Shown: positions 9,992-22,278, counted from the stretch's first letter. The stretch: DNA of 64,000 nucleotides from Lactarius indigo (GCA_025766275.1 JAFKAC010000006.1:744001-808000), one strand, 5' to 3'. Program-made: numbers and translations. The notes: generated by a model from the letters alone, not told the origin.

Positions 9992-12574
9992 ATGTCATTT
10001 ACGCCTGGTCCCATGACAGAATTGCTCCATTCTCAGCTAGGCGACGGTCACTTCTCAGACACTGGTTCTACCAATTACCACACTAGGGAGCCCCCTTGTT
10101 CTCTAGATTCTGGTTCTACCGGTTACCACACTAGGGAGGCCCCTCGTTCTCTAGACTCTTATATGCTAGCTCGCGATCCGCATACTCAGTCATACCACCA
10201 CCTGCCTACTTCACTTTGGTCGCCTTACCCTGGGCCGAAAGATACTGACACCCCCCCCAGTGAGGCCTCACATGGTCGACATTTGGTCAATGCCTCCAGG
10301 TCATTCCATATGAGATCCCAGGTAAGTGCAAGCACCCGTTGTTCGCACCTAATTACTATTGTCGCAGGAAAAAAATCGCATCCTCTCCCAAGCCACTCAT
10401 GAGGACCTCTTCGGTGCACAAAACCCTGTATATATGCACCTATACACGGAGAACATCAAGCTAACTGCAAGCCTCGAGACCCTCGAGTAAGTCCGCCGTC
10501 ACTCGTCCAGAGGATAATCTTACCGTATGTAATTACAGGAAAGCGATTCAGGGGATCGCCTCCAGAGCCCCGAACCCACCTGCCACCAATATCGACGAGA
10601 TCGACGAACCCCCCTCCGACATGGATCCTGCGGATTTCCCCGCGATCAACTACTGGTTCAAGCATCAACGAAGAGCGGAATTCAATCGATGAAAGGAGTT
10701 CTCATCAAATGGTTCCGTGCGCAGAGGACCAGCGGCCGCAGGTGAAAACCGGCAATTTTGGTTCCTCGAGTACGAAGATGGGACGATGTTGGATGGTCAT
10801 GAGGTGGCCAACATACGGGCCTACTCCCGAGAAATCTGGGCATCTATGTGCGATAAATACGGACCGATTGGACAGCCGTGGGGGAAGGTGAAGCCGTGGC
10901 ATCACCGAGAGTACTGGCGGAGGGTCAAAGCTAAGTACCCTATCCTCCAACTCTGCGACTCTCACTACAAGGCCAACTCCATCCCAACAATCGACTACAC
11001 CCACTGGTACCAGATGCGATACCCCAACAACGAGACTCCCACTGATAGCATTCGGAAACGCTCGCATACTGCAAGCCCCGCAGTGGCCCGGAAATCACGC
11101 CGGATTGGTCGTAGCTCGGGTCCCAGGTCACGCCGACAGATCGTTGATGACGACGAAGAGGAAGAGGACTTCAACTTCGACGAGGAAGAGGACGTCGACG
11201 AGATCATCGATGATCCCACCCCATCCATTTCTTCTCCATCCTGCCCTCCAGTGCGACCCAAGGCACACGCTGTCGCTTGGCGCACGTGTAGCACGTCTGC
11301 AACATCGCCCTCCACTTCTCGACCCAATACACGCTCTGGCACTCGGCGCACACATGGTGCGTCCCCCATGTCGCCCTCCACTTCTCGATCCAATGCGTGC
11401 TCTGGCACTCGGCGCACACGTGGCGCGTCCCCCATGTCGCCCTCCACTTCTTGTTCCAATGCACGCTCTGGCACTCGGCACACACGTGGCGCGTCTCCCA
11501 CGTCGCCGTCCACTTCTCGTCCGACCCTCGACTCACCAATCTCAACCATCGCCCCTTCCACCCAACCTGCACCACCCATTGTGCCTACGGCAACAGATGG
11601 CGGCAACACACCCACCATGCATGAGGATCAGGGTCCCACGATGTCTGGTGCCCCCGAAGGTCTGCCGGGACCATCCAATACTCAACATGCTACTGCAATG
11701 ACTGGTGGCCCTGACACCGAGGTGTCCATAGTACGTCCACTATCATCCCACTCGCATTCTACGGGACTAACAACATGCTTTGACGAAGATTATCCCGAAC
11801 CCACTGTACGTCTCTGCGACCCCACACACCCGTTTTCGCTAACTTGATTCCCAGCGCCGACATCGTCCGGAAGACTCCTGCCCCAACTACCCCTCCAGTA
11901 CCGTCGTCGGAAGATGCCAACATCCAAACCCAGGAAGGTACGCTCTTTATGCTATCACAACAACAACAGTTACTGACCACACCCTGCTAGGACCTGCTCC
12001 CCGTCCCGACTCAGCCAGCACAAACAACGACGCACGGATGATGGACGCAACGGCAAGCACCCCTGACCAAGCTCCGGAAGGTGCACCATCAACCGCCACC
12101 AATGGCGTCCCTGCAAAGCCCGGCCCCGAACGCGAGTCCACCAACACAACCGACGACGCACCGACGACGGCGACGGACACAGTGACGAGTGCTCCAACGC
12201 CTGGAGCAGCGTCATCTGGCGATGCCTCGGAGGCGACCAGCAAGACCGATAAGAGCGCCTCAAAGACCAAGACAAAGAAAGTGGGCATCATGCGCCCCGG
12301 AAAGAGCACAACTGCAAGGTACGTATCGGGATCATTTCGACCACTTGACCTAACACAGCCCCATAGGAACCTCTACGCAATCGACTTCCTCAAGGACCAT
12401 CAAGTGACACGCAATGAATTTGCGAAGATATGGAACGAGTTGGACGAAGATACCTGCATGGTAAGTCATCCATTTCTCACCTGACACGATCTAACCCAAT
12501 TGTATCTACAGACATATACTCGGCGCGAACTCGAGGCGACGAAGAAGAAAACTGCTGGCTCGACGCCGGCTTGA
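9992..12574 (+). pseudogene. Second large gene of the CACTA-like element, one in-frame stop
   Basis: Spliced model: 9992-10321, 10368-10486, 10539-11805, 11874-11937, 11991-12318, 12367-12460 and 12512-12574, with phases consistent throughout (11854 is a stronger acceptor but breaks frame). About 754 residues would result but for TGA at 10690-10692. The frame continues past it with coherent sequence (WFKHQRRAEFNR-stop-KEFSSNG, then RQFWFLEYEDGTMLDGHEVA). The N-terminus carries short GSTxYHTREPP repeats. The middle has an Arg-rich patch, a long Asp/Glu run and three 22-residue Ser/Thr/Arg repeats. The C-terminus ends NEFAKIWNELDEDTCM plus a Lys-rich tail. No enzyme motif is seen. It resembles proteins that accompany Tnp2 transposases by position and composition only. 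The stop could be a recent TGG to TGA change. Readthrough cannot be excluded. Confidence 0.66.
11305..11502 (+). repeat. Three 66-bp coding tandem repeats
   Basis: Units 11305-11370, 11371-11436 and 11437-11502 each encode SPSTSRxNxxSGTRRTxGAS plus two residues, with a partial fourth unit after 11503. The reading frame is preserved. Confidence 0.92.
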
Positions 12575-12845
12575 AGACCTCGCTGGAGCCTCGGTCGAAT
12601 TGGTAGCTTCTTGGTAGTGTAGAATGAATTCTTTTGTCGTGTATTGCAGTAGAACGGACTCAGATCAATTGAACTCATTGTAATTCAATTCTCCGCGTTT
12701 GTGCATGGTTCAACAACATTCAGTAAGATTCAACGGATATCAATAAGATTCAATGGGCGAAATCAATCGTTGTGCAATTGCATGCAACAAATATCAATTA
12801 TTTACAACACACGAATGAATCTGATCGGATATAGTCTGGAAAGTT

Positions 12846-12875
12846 GAATTCGATTGAATCAATTCAATCGAATTC
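12846..12875. repeat. Near-perfect 30-bp palindrome in the right subterminal region
   Basis: Two exact 14-bp arms (GAATTCGATTGAAT and its inverse) flank a 2-nt centre, 41 bp inside the right end. It lies among many ATTCAAT/GAATTC copies and would suit dimeric transposase binding. Confidence 0.85.
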
Positions 12876-12892
12876 ATTCCTATCCTGTTTCG

Positions 12893-12916
12893 TTCATCGG
12901 GGTTTTGACTGGGCTT
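12893..12916 (-). repeat. Right terminal inverted repeat of the CACTA-like element
   Basis: Read on the minus strand from 12916 it gives AAGCCCAGTCAAAACCCCGA, pairing with the left end at 4123. Confidence 0.8.
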
Positions 12917-14325
12917 GAAGGGTCATCAGGGTGTGGTGACATTGCAGTGCGGATTCTATCAATGTTAGGAAATGCTCTCGTCTGAAGAATGACTCAGCAA
13001 TCTGACAACTGACAAATTTTTTTTTCTTTTTCAAAATTAAGTCGAACAATACCGTTGTGGGTGGCCTATTCCGATTCGGACATAGGAAGTCTCTCGATCA
13101 CCTGCATCCCATACCGTCTCCATTTTACATTGCTGTAGTCTTAAACAGCAGCCATTATGTCGTCTTCTCACTCTTCTCAACGCATGCAATTGGCATTACA
13201 TTCTTTGACAATGAACAACATGACAGACGCCAACAGGAACTTTTTCTCGCACTGAAAAACGTTCCCGCGCGAAAATGGAAGACGCTGTGTTTTTGTTGCC
13301 TGATGAACACCAACTTCTTTTGGAACAAACGGCACGCACAAAGAGACTGGAAACAAACACAAATTCCTCGACAGTCAAAAATTCGACACCAGCACTGTAA
13401 AAGTTAGAAAGCAACAGTTTCGATCGACAGTGAACCAAGTCGAACGCCATGAGGATAAATGAGAAAACCAAAAAAAGGGGCACACGCACCGAGCAATAGC
13501 AATGCAAACATACGTCACAACCGACGGAACGTCCTCCCATAGACGAAAAAAAAATTGAAATAAGAGTGACCAACACGACGGATAATGGTCAACATGAATC
13601 AACATTGTCCTTCACAAAAGACTTCGAGCAAGGTTTGAGTCGACAAGGTCGACGCCTAGTGGTACAGCAGCAAGGACAGTTCAACGACCATCCCGAAAAA
13701 GAAATGCCATAATCGTGGGACGCTCAGGATCCAGAAGAACTTATTCACCTTACGCGCCAAAGCCGTAAGACATGCCAACAGCCTCACTGGCGACACAAGA
13801 AGAGAGAGCTCGACGCGAACCCGTACGCAGGGAAATTTTGGAGCTTAACGTTACAGCGCAACACAAAAGGAAGCCCGTGGGAATTCGCCAAGGTCAGCCA
13901 CAGACATACCACAAGAGGTGCCAGCTTCTGTTGGCTCATTGTTTACAATATGTTCAGCTAGGGTCGATTTTGAATCAGATAGCACGTCCTGACCCTCTTC
14001 GCCGTAGCGAAGCCCTTCGACCTCTTATCGGTTGGTCACAATCCTCGATTCCATAAATTAGTCTAGGAGGGATGCGTGGTTTGTCTGGAGGTATATTCTC
14101 GGAATACGCATAGAAGAGTAGACCACCCTCTGGAGTAAGACCACCCTCGCCGTGTCTACATGAGCAAGTTCGTGCTTAAGGAGGAGTATACGCATATGCT
14201 CCCTTCACAAGGGCTGAATCGATCGCCATGACGTAGCACGGCCCAGTTAGCGATTGGTTTTTCAGACACCAGCGACGGGAAGCATCAGACTTCACTCCCC
14301 TCAAGATTGGTACCCTGGGGTCTCG
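12917..14325. other. No gene recognised
   Basis: Short frames near 13.06, 13.77 and 14.15 kb have no motifs. One minus-strand stretch near 14.2 kb reads DSALVKGAYAY but cannot be extended. AT-rich runs are frequent near 13.0 kb, and no repeat of note was seen. Confidence 0.5.
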
Positions 14326-16162
14326 TCAAACAAACTGCGCAAGTGGTATAGTAACCCAACTCACCAACTTCGGTAGCCGCAGATATACGTCAGTGCCTAC
14401 GCGAAAATTGAGATCAGCACGCAATATATCGCTTACATGGGTCGGTCAGCCTCACCCCACCCATCTAGGGAGACAAGCTCCAAGGAACCCCCGAAGTACC
14501 TAAGACAGTCAGATTTCTGGCTCGTGTCATAATTAGGGATGGAGGTATATTGCTCACCTCGCGAATATGTTACATAGGGCAAGGCCGATTCCAAGTCTGG
14601 GACGGTGGCCCGCTCCAGATTTACGTTCGGGGTTGTTTTGTAGATGGGTCCCATCCTCTCCCCGTGGCCACTCGTCCTTCCACCGCTGGACTAGTTCCTC
14701 TACGGTGGCACGCATTCCAGTGGGACTCGCACATACGGTTCTCAGGGTACCAAGACGGTCCTGTTCTAGTCGCGAGGCATTGCGGACGTGCGAGAAGGAG
14801 AAGAGGTCGGACGGAGAGCGTATATGAGGGCTCAATAGACCGCCGCCTAGTCCTATGAGTCGATGGACTGCGATATTATGATGGACTTTACCTTGGTCTG
14901 AAATCCGCATCCCTATGCAATCAGGTGCCGCAACTAGTGTGACCAGAATAGCAGGAAGATCGGACTTCTTTCCGTGCTTTGCTACCGTGGCTTGCATAGC
15001 CTATCCAAACTTGAGACTTATACGTCGTACAAAGAGCCGGAGAACGCACGTTCTTCAGCAACTCAAAGACTATGTATCTGAACCAAAATCAGCGATGTTC
15101 TGAAGAGAAGAAAAGGATACTGACTCTAAGTGTTCCTTGATATAAGCGAACTGTGCATGACTGTGACCTTCAATAATCACCCCCGGCCATCCACTCGGCC
15201 AAGGGTCTTCAGAGTCGTGGGTAAGTTGGTGTAATAGAGCGGTGCATCTTCGCACGCTCTTCTCCACATTTAGGCCAGTGTAAATGATGCCAACGTGACC
15301 ATCTTCCCCGCTTGTTATACGATTTCTACTTGAGACAGAGTCTGAAAGCGCGATATGGTGCTCTGCAAGGACGCGCCGCGAGATTCGAGAGACCAGCATT
15401 CGTCTCATAAACGCGTCAAGCTGGTCTGGGGGAAGATGTGGAGAAGTTAACGTGAGGCCAAGGGACAGGTTTGGGATCACGACAGCACTGTGAGGACGTG
15501 AGTAGAAAAAATGGGGTCACAGCATACAAACGCACTGTTCGTCCAGAAGGCCCTGTAAGAATGTGCAGAAACGCTCGTTCTCCTCCAATGTTTCAATTCT
15601 CGGAAATCTGCGCAACCTGATGAGAAGATTGGCCGGCGTTAGATCACTGCCCAAAGCAGAGGGAAGGTAAGTATACTTCTCGAATGCGGACCAGTATAGC
15701 TGAGGGATGTGGTAGTGTTTTGGCGAGCCCATCGTCAAGAGATATAGCTCACTTCATACACCTTTGTTACGCCTTCTTGCATAACTACAACATACGGAAG
15801 AGCCTGCAAGTCCCGTATTCTATGTGCTATGCGTACGGGAAGCTCTGTGCGGACATAGTTTGCATTCTGGAGGGATATTTATTGTAGGCTAGTGAAGTCG
15901 GAACGAAACAGACCTTAATGAGACGCTCTTCACTCATGCAGCGGCCATAGAAGACCTAAATGGGGCATCTGCTCGTCTATAGCTCTCTATTCGAGAATTG
16001 ACCATGTACCAGCTGTCGCAAGCTCAACCTCTGGGCCTCCTTCGCGGCATATGACTCCAATTGCCGATTTTGGTAAAAGTGAGGGCTGGTAGACTGGAAT
16101 CTTGCCTGAGCCCGACAAAAGGCTAAACGTTGAGACCGCGAGACCGTATATTTAAGAATCAT
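14326..16162 (-). CDS. Mitochondrial pyruvate dehydrogenase / branched-chain ketoacid dehydrogenase kinase family
   Basis: Ten exons join with every phase matching: 16162-16010, 15955-15914, 15866-15753, 15699-15536, 15487-15125, 15077-15050, 15000-14892, 14852-14558, 14499-14456 and 14396-14326, giving 460 residues. These kinases phosphorylate E1-alpha of 2-oxoacid dehydrogenases in the matrix and switch the complex off. Residues 1-30 form an Arg/Ser presequence. The family N-terminal bundle follows (HFYQNRQLESYA, RTELPVRIAHRIRDLQALP, GLNVEKSVRRCTALL). The GHKL ATP site has the N box (YIVFELLKNAMQATV), the DQG turn and the glycine-rich lid GIGLALCNIFARYFGGSLEL, then DGWGTDVYLRLPKL. PDK and BCKDK cannot be told apart by eye. 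The terminal residues after LPKL could instead come from a 32-nt last intron. It diverges from the P5B ATPase. Confidence 0.93.
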
Positions 16163-16692
16163 TCTGAGGGATCGTGGGTCCGGGTGGTGGAGTGAGGTCT
16201 AAATGTATGCGTGCATGACTTGCAGTGTTTGCAAGGGGTGTTTGGCCCAATCGGGCAGGTCTGCTAATACGTTACGTAAGAGCCGACAGTTCCGACTCGG
16301 ACTGGGATTGATCCATTGGGGCAGTCGTTTGACCCCAGGATAGCTCTGACAATAAATAATTCGATTCGAGGGCAATAGGCCACAAAACCCTTGGAGCAGG
16401 CCCTGGAACAAAACCCTTGACAGAACCACCAAGTGTACTCCGGATTACACGGCCCGGATAACCTTATGTGCTGGTCAAGGACGCTCGATTGACCCTTTCC
16501 CAAACCCTCCTCAACGGTGGATCGCACGACCACTCTGTTTCGCATCTCTCATATAGTTTTCTGCTGGATATACATAGTACTTCTTCGGGCGTCACTTCAC
16601 GGTTTGTTACACGACAAAGTCTTCAGTTTCGTATATTGAAAGGAAATGTTCAGGACTTCTCAGACTATCACATCCGCTTTCTCGCCCTAGGT
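16163..16692. promoter_or_regulatory. Shared divergent promoter, PDK-type kinase / P5B ATPase
   Basis: 530 bp separate the two start codons. The last part before 16693 contains CGCCCTAG, which looks like a splice acceptor, so the ATPase may have a 5' leader intron. No named site was identified. Confidence 0.45.
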
Positions 16693-19600
16693 ATGGATCC
16701 TGGTCCTTCCGCCTACGACTACACAGAAGGGGCCTCTGCAATCGACATTTCCGCTGCCGTTTCGAACTCCCGCCGCTCTCGTCGCGACTCTCAGCAAAGC
16801 CTTGCGTACGATGACCATCAAGGGTCGATGTTCGACGGCCCGGGGCACAGCGTAAATCCGAGCAGTGTTTCGAGGATGAGTCTTCATCGCCCACGTAGCC
16901 GTCGGCACAGCGGAGCCAGCCAAACCTCGCTCGCTCGCCGGAGCACAGAAATGGGCCAACCACCAACGCACAGCCCAGACGATGACGATTCAGCGCCGGA
17001 AGAGGATGACATATCTGGGTTCTCACCACGCAGAGGAAGGAGGTCGCCTTCGCCTCGCAGGAGTGGCGTGTTCGGTGGCATCGCTCATCTCTTTGGACGC
17101 GACGCAGGTGGGGATGCCTCCTCGCGGCGGCGGACATCCATCTCGCAGCATTCTCGCACGTCCTCTCGGCTATGGGGACGCCGCTCGGAAGAAGGGTCTC
17201 AGGCAGGCAGCGGTGTGGAAAGCGAAGGCGATGATCGCTGGGGATACTCCTCCGGCGAAGAAGATGAACCATCTGACGCCGAGGATATCGCTAAGTCTCC
17301 TGTGGTGATCGAACGAACATTTGGCTCATATCCTCCGTCCCCTGTGCCTTCCGTTTCACTGCCACTGCTCTCTGGGGATCAATTATTTGGCAATGACACA
17401 CGCGTCGACATCGACCTCGAATCACTGGACCCTCCACCGCCTGGAGCGCCAAGCAGACAAACGATTTACCTTGTGGATGAAGACGTTACATTACGGTTTG
17501 TCGGCTACGAGGTACTCAGATGGTATAGCTGGGCGTGGCGATTAGCCTGCGTCCTCAGCCTGGGTGCGTTGGGCCTGCTCGGACATTGGTTTCCCAGGCT
17601 TTGGTTACGCTGGGTGACAAGAGAGAAAGCGTTTAAAGATTTATTCAGCGGTTTCATTGTCATCGAGGTGCGTTCCAATCATCTCGACATCCGAGCAACA
17701 CGATCACGCTGCGTAAGACCACCTTTAGTGACATCTCGTTCTTCCCTGTGCGGAGAATTCCTTATCCGTATCATGCATCTACCGTTTTCACTAGTACTTC
17801 GGTGCCAGCAAAGGCGAATGGTAATGGTAGCGGAACGTCGTCGGTCAATTCTGATGATTCTTTGCTCGGGAGTTTGCTTGTTATCGATTATCGCTACGCT
17901 AAGTTTGCCCTTGACCCGAACAATGGGCTATTTTCTGCCGTCAAGTGCGTCAGCCCATCATGGTGTTGGCCGACTCGATTCTGACGCCGCGGAATCAGGG
18001 ATTGGCGCGACCATGGATGGACAGGCGTAGGTTCTGTGAAGAATGGGTTGGAAGGACCTGTGCGACACCAAAGACTCACTTTGTTCGGACCCAATGTCGT
18101 CGAAATTCAAGGAAAATCAATCATCTCTTTGCTTTTGGATGAGGTTGGCCTTACTCACTCCATGTGCTACCGTGAATTCAATAACGGACCTGAGATAGGT
18201 CATCCACCCATTCTACGTCTTCCAGATTGCCAGTATCATCCTCTGGTCGCTGGACGACTATTATTATTACGCCTTTTGCATCGCGCTAATATCAGCTGTG
18301 AGCATCACCACGACACTCATCGACACAAGGAAGGCAAGAGGTATTTGATTGCACTGCTTGACCAGTATGCTCATCACGAACACAGACTATCGCTCGGATG
18401 CGCGAATTGTCTCGCTTTACTTGTCCCGTAGGCGTCTTTGTTGACGGCTATTGTGAGTCCTCATCTTTGGCCGTTCCGTGATCTAAGTCAACCGCAGGGC
18501 TCGAGCGAGACTCCTCTGATCTTGTTCCGGGGGACATTATCAACCTGACTGAGCCACCACTGTCCGTGCTTCCCGCCGACTTAGTTCTGCTCTCTGGTGA
18601 CGCTATTGTAAACGAGTCGATGCTTACCGGCGAATCCGTTCCAGTCGGCAAGATCCCCGTTAAGGATGAAGATCTTGCACATTGGCATGAGACTCTGGAC
18701 GTGCAGGGTGATCTAGCCAAGAGTTTCCTCTACGCAGGAACCAAAGTCGTTCGTATTCGAAAATCTGTTGGAACAGGTGGGCCCTTCGATCGGCCTGCGC
18801 TGGGGCTTGTCGCCCGCACAGGTCTGTAAGAGTAGTTGATGCTCGAAAGTAGCGGCCTGATGCCATTTTAGGGTTCACGACGACAAAGGGTGCCCTTGTG
18901 CGTTCTATGCTTTTCCCAAAACCAATGGGCTTCAAGTTCTATCGTGACTCGATTCGATTTATCATGGTGCTTTCTGGAATCGCAGGACTTGGTTTCTGCG
19001 CAAGCGCTGTGCAGTTTGTCAAGCTCGGAGTATGTCCCGTCGTTTTGAATCTTCATGGCGGCGTAGAACTAAAACGTGTAGATTCGATGGCACACTATCC
19101 TTATCCGTGCGCTGGACCTAATAACAGTAGTCGTACCCCCCGCACTCCCGGCAACACTCTCTATAGGCACCAGCTTTGCTCTCAGCCGTCTTCGGCGGTC
19201 CGGCATCTTCTGCATTTCGCCAAACAGGATCAACGTCGCAGGAAAGATAAACGTTTGCTGTTTCGATAAAACGGGTACATTGACCGAGGACGGGCTGGAT
19301 ATTCTCGGTGTGCGGGCGCTCGACCGCCGCGATGGCACGCGCTTTGGCGAACTTCTCGACAACGTGTACGACCTACCAGGACCCATGGGGCGTGAGAAAG
19401 CAACGTTCTTATACGCACTCGCGACATGTCACCAGCTCAAGGTTGTCGACGGGGAGGTCATAGGGGACCCACTAGACGTGAAGATGTTCCAATTTACCAA
19501 GTGGACGATCGAAGAGGGGCACATCGCGGGGACGGGAATGATTCGGGGGGAACGGTCAGGGAATGGCGAGGCACGACCCGCAGCACTGGTCCAGACTGTC

Positions 19601-21921
19601 GTCCGACCTCCAGGAAGTGCGCAGTTCAAGCTCGAAGATGCCCTGAAAGGCGGTGCGAAGGTCGGTCTACTTTTTTTTTTTTCGCTCCGCTGGGCATGTC
19701 TTTCTGCTTTCAAATCCAAAGGCTGATGATGCTTTTGACGTGTTTCACAGCGTGCGCATTTCTTGGAGTTCGGAGTCATTCGGACGTTTGAATTTGTCTC
19801 GCAACTTCGCCGGATGAGCGTTGTTGTCAAGCGCCTCCGGAGCACGAGCATGGAGATATATGTCAAGGGTGCCCCAGAAGTAATGGCCGATATATGCGAT
19901 AAGGATTCGTGTAGGTGTTCTCGATTTGTGAAATGTGCAAGACCGAGATGACGGTGGCGAGCAGTTCCGGATGACTACGACGACCTACTTTCATACTACA
20001 CGAAGCGTGGCTATCGGGTGATCGCGATCGCGGGTAAAAGCATCGAGGGATTGTCGTGGCTGAAAGCCCAAAGAATAAAGCGGTCGGTTCCTCACTTGCG
20101 ACCCGAACGCACAGGGGTTGACACAATAGCACAGAGATCAGGCCGAGTCTAATCTCCGGTTCCTAGGCTTGATAATCTTCGAAAACAAACTGAAGCCGGG
20201 AACAGCCCCAGCGATCCAGGCCTTGCAGTCTGCGCATCTTGCATGTCGGATGATCACAGGTGACAACCCCCTGACTGCGGTCAGTGTGGCGCAGGAGTGT
20301 AACCTAATCAGCCAGACGGCCCATGTGTTTACCTCAGCATTCACCCAAGGTAGGTGGTGACAGTACTCGCATGCGCTCTGCTGACCCTTTTGTTAAAAAG
20401 GAAGCGCTATGACACCACTAGCGCGAGTCTCGTGGTCATGTATGGACGACCCAACTTGGAAATTGGATGAATATAGCTTGAAGCCACTGACACCGCCCAC
20501 GCACCATTCTACCGATGGTGACATGTTAGATCATCAGGACTATGTGCTCGCAGTCACCGGCGACGTGTTCCGCTGGATGATCAACAACGCCCCGTTGGAG
20601 ACGCTGCAACGCGTACGCCCCAGTTCTTGACCCTATGCTTCGTCGTTGACATGGCACGCGCAGATGCTCACACGATGCCAGATCTTTGCCCGCATGTCAC
20701 CTGACGAAAAGAACGAAGTCGTTGAACGGTTGCAGTCGATTGGATATACCGTCCTCATGTGTGGCGACGGAGCTAACGACTGTGCGGCGCTCAAGGCCGC
20801 GGATGTGGGACTGTCATTATCTGAAGCAGAGGCGTCCGTCGCTGCGCCGTTCACAAGCAAGACTCCGGACATAGGGTGTGTACTCGAGGTCATCAAGGAA
20901 GGCCGCGCGGCTCTTGTGACGAGCTTCAGTTGCTTCAAGTACATGTGAGGTGGCATGCTGTTTATAACTTTAGCCAAGCTCAATAACCGACAGGGCGCTT
21001 TATTCGCTCATACAGTTCACTACGATCACTCTGCTGTATTCATTTGCCTCGTCACTAGGAGATTTTCAGGTAAGGGTCCGTTTGATCTTTTGCCAACTGC
21101 GTGCTGAAGGTCTCGAAAAGTTCCTGTACATCGACCTTTTTATTATCATCCCTGTGGCTGTCAGCAGTAAGTCCCGTGAAAACCCGCGATGCTACGGATG
21201 GTGACCGAATTTCCGGATAGTGGGCCGCACGCTCCCGTATCCTTGGATAGACCCCAAGCGGCCTACTGCGAATCTTGTGTCCAGGAGTGTCCTTGCCAGC
21301 ATTATCGGCCAGATTGGCATCACAAGCGTGGCCCAGTTCTGGGCGTTTTTCTGGGTACGAAGACAACCTTGGTACGTGGGAACTGGATGGCTAGAAAAGG
21401 TTCGGAGTAACCTTTTCTACAGGTACACGCCACCGGAGCTTGATGCCGACCCAAATGACAATCACCTGAAGGCGACCAACTATGAGAACACGGTATTGTT
21501 CTTATTATCTTGTTTTCAATACATCTTGGTAGCTGCGGTCTTCAGCATCGGGCGGCCTTATCGCAAGCCAATGTGGACGAACGGTGCGTGTGTGTAGCAA
21601 CGGTGTTCATGGGAGATTCACTGAATTAGTAATTCAGGGTGGCTCATGCTTTCCCTGGTTGCACTCTCACTGTTCAACGTTTCCGTCTTGCTTGCGCCAA
21701 CCAAGTTCATCTCCGCAGTTCTCGAACTGATGCCATTACCGTTGTCGGCCCGGTTGACGCTGCTATGGGCAGCCATCATCAATGTGGCTGTGTCGGTGGT
21801 ATTTGAGCGGTGGGTTGCACAACTCATTGCAGACGTGGTGGGGATGCTGGTGTCAGAGCATGAGGGTAGACGGCGGATTAGAGAGAGTAGGGCGTATAAA
21901 GCGATCAGTGATAGAGAGTAA
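16693..21921 (+). CDS. YPK9: P5B-type cation-transporting ATPase (YPK9/ATP13A2-like)
   Basis: About 18 exons yield roughly 1,440 residues; the first five are 16693-17667, 17718-17944, 17999-18143, 18199-18333 and 18386-18452. P5B pumps act in vacuolar/lysosomal membranes and export polyamines or protect against metals. The first 270 residues are a Ser/Arg-rich, acidic disordered tail. Then come [13 protein letters not shown], the first membrane pair and all P-type signatures: TGES (about 18.62 kb), [20 protein letters not shown] (the P5B substrate-site pattern), [12 protein letters not shown] (phosphorylated Asp, about 19.27 kb), [14 protein letters not shown] and [16 protein letters not shown] (about 20.77 kb). 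A full set of C-terminal membrane spans ends in a short basic tail. Intron 4 (18334-18385) appears to start with GC rather than GT. No frameshift was found. Substrate is not deducible. Confidence 0.93.
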
Positions 21922-22278
21922 GGTAGCGCAGAGTGGGAGTCACATAACAACCTGCCTTGACGACCAAGCGAGCGTGTGCGTGTGTGGCTGTGGTTTGTGA
22001 TTGGAGTGTCATTGCCTTTCCGTCAATGTGAGGGTCACCCACCTCCTTTTGCTTGGACTTTGTTATTCTTTCCTTTCCCCTTTCTTTTCTTCCCTCCCTT
22101 TCTCCTTGCTCTGTGGGCAAGTTCGTGTCGATTCTTTCTTTTTTACCTTCATTCCACGTCGCTTTCCTTCGACAGGCTGTCGTTTCATTGCTGGAGCTGG
22201 CACTCCAATCCTTTCCCTTAATTCATCTTTCTCAAGCCCTCCAAGCGTGCTCTCCCTGATTAACATACTCACTCGCAC
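21922..22278 (+). promoter_or_regulatory. Promoter/leader of the Ser/Thr-rich membrane protein, pyrimidine-rich
   Basis: A nearly uninterrupted C/T tract at about 22060-22110 and further CT blocks to 22220 precede the start codon. Such tracts are typical just upstream of transcription starts in well-expressed fungal genes. Confidence 0.5.

Larger units (their letters stand above)
4123..12916 (+). mobile_element. Complete CACTA-like (Tnp2) DNA transposon, 8.8 kb
   Basis: The element is bounded by a 24-bp inverted repeat: AAGCCCAGTCAAAA at 4123 reappears inverted ending at 12916, 22 of 24 positions matching. The subterminal 150-250 bp on both sides is packed with short GAATT/ATTCAAT motifs in both orientations, as expected for transposase-binding subterminal repeats. 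Inside are a Tnp2-type transposase (+), a small three-exon gene (-) and a long multi-exon second gene (+), a layout reminiscent of CACTA/EnSpm elements. The family's name comes from a CACTA terminus, but the ends here do not start with CACTA, so assignment rests on the transposase. A 3-bp target duplication is not evident; flanks read GAAGCTTG and GAAGGGTC. The element looks recent apart from one stop codon in the second gene. Confidence 0.8.

Noticed and set aside
10995..11618. 207-codon minus-strand frame with regular repeats
   Set aside because: It is the antisense reading of the 66-bp coding repeats in the second transposon gene.
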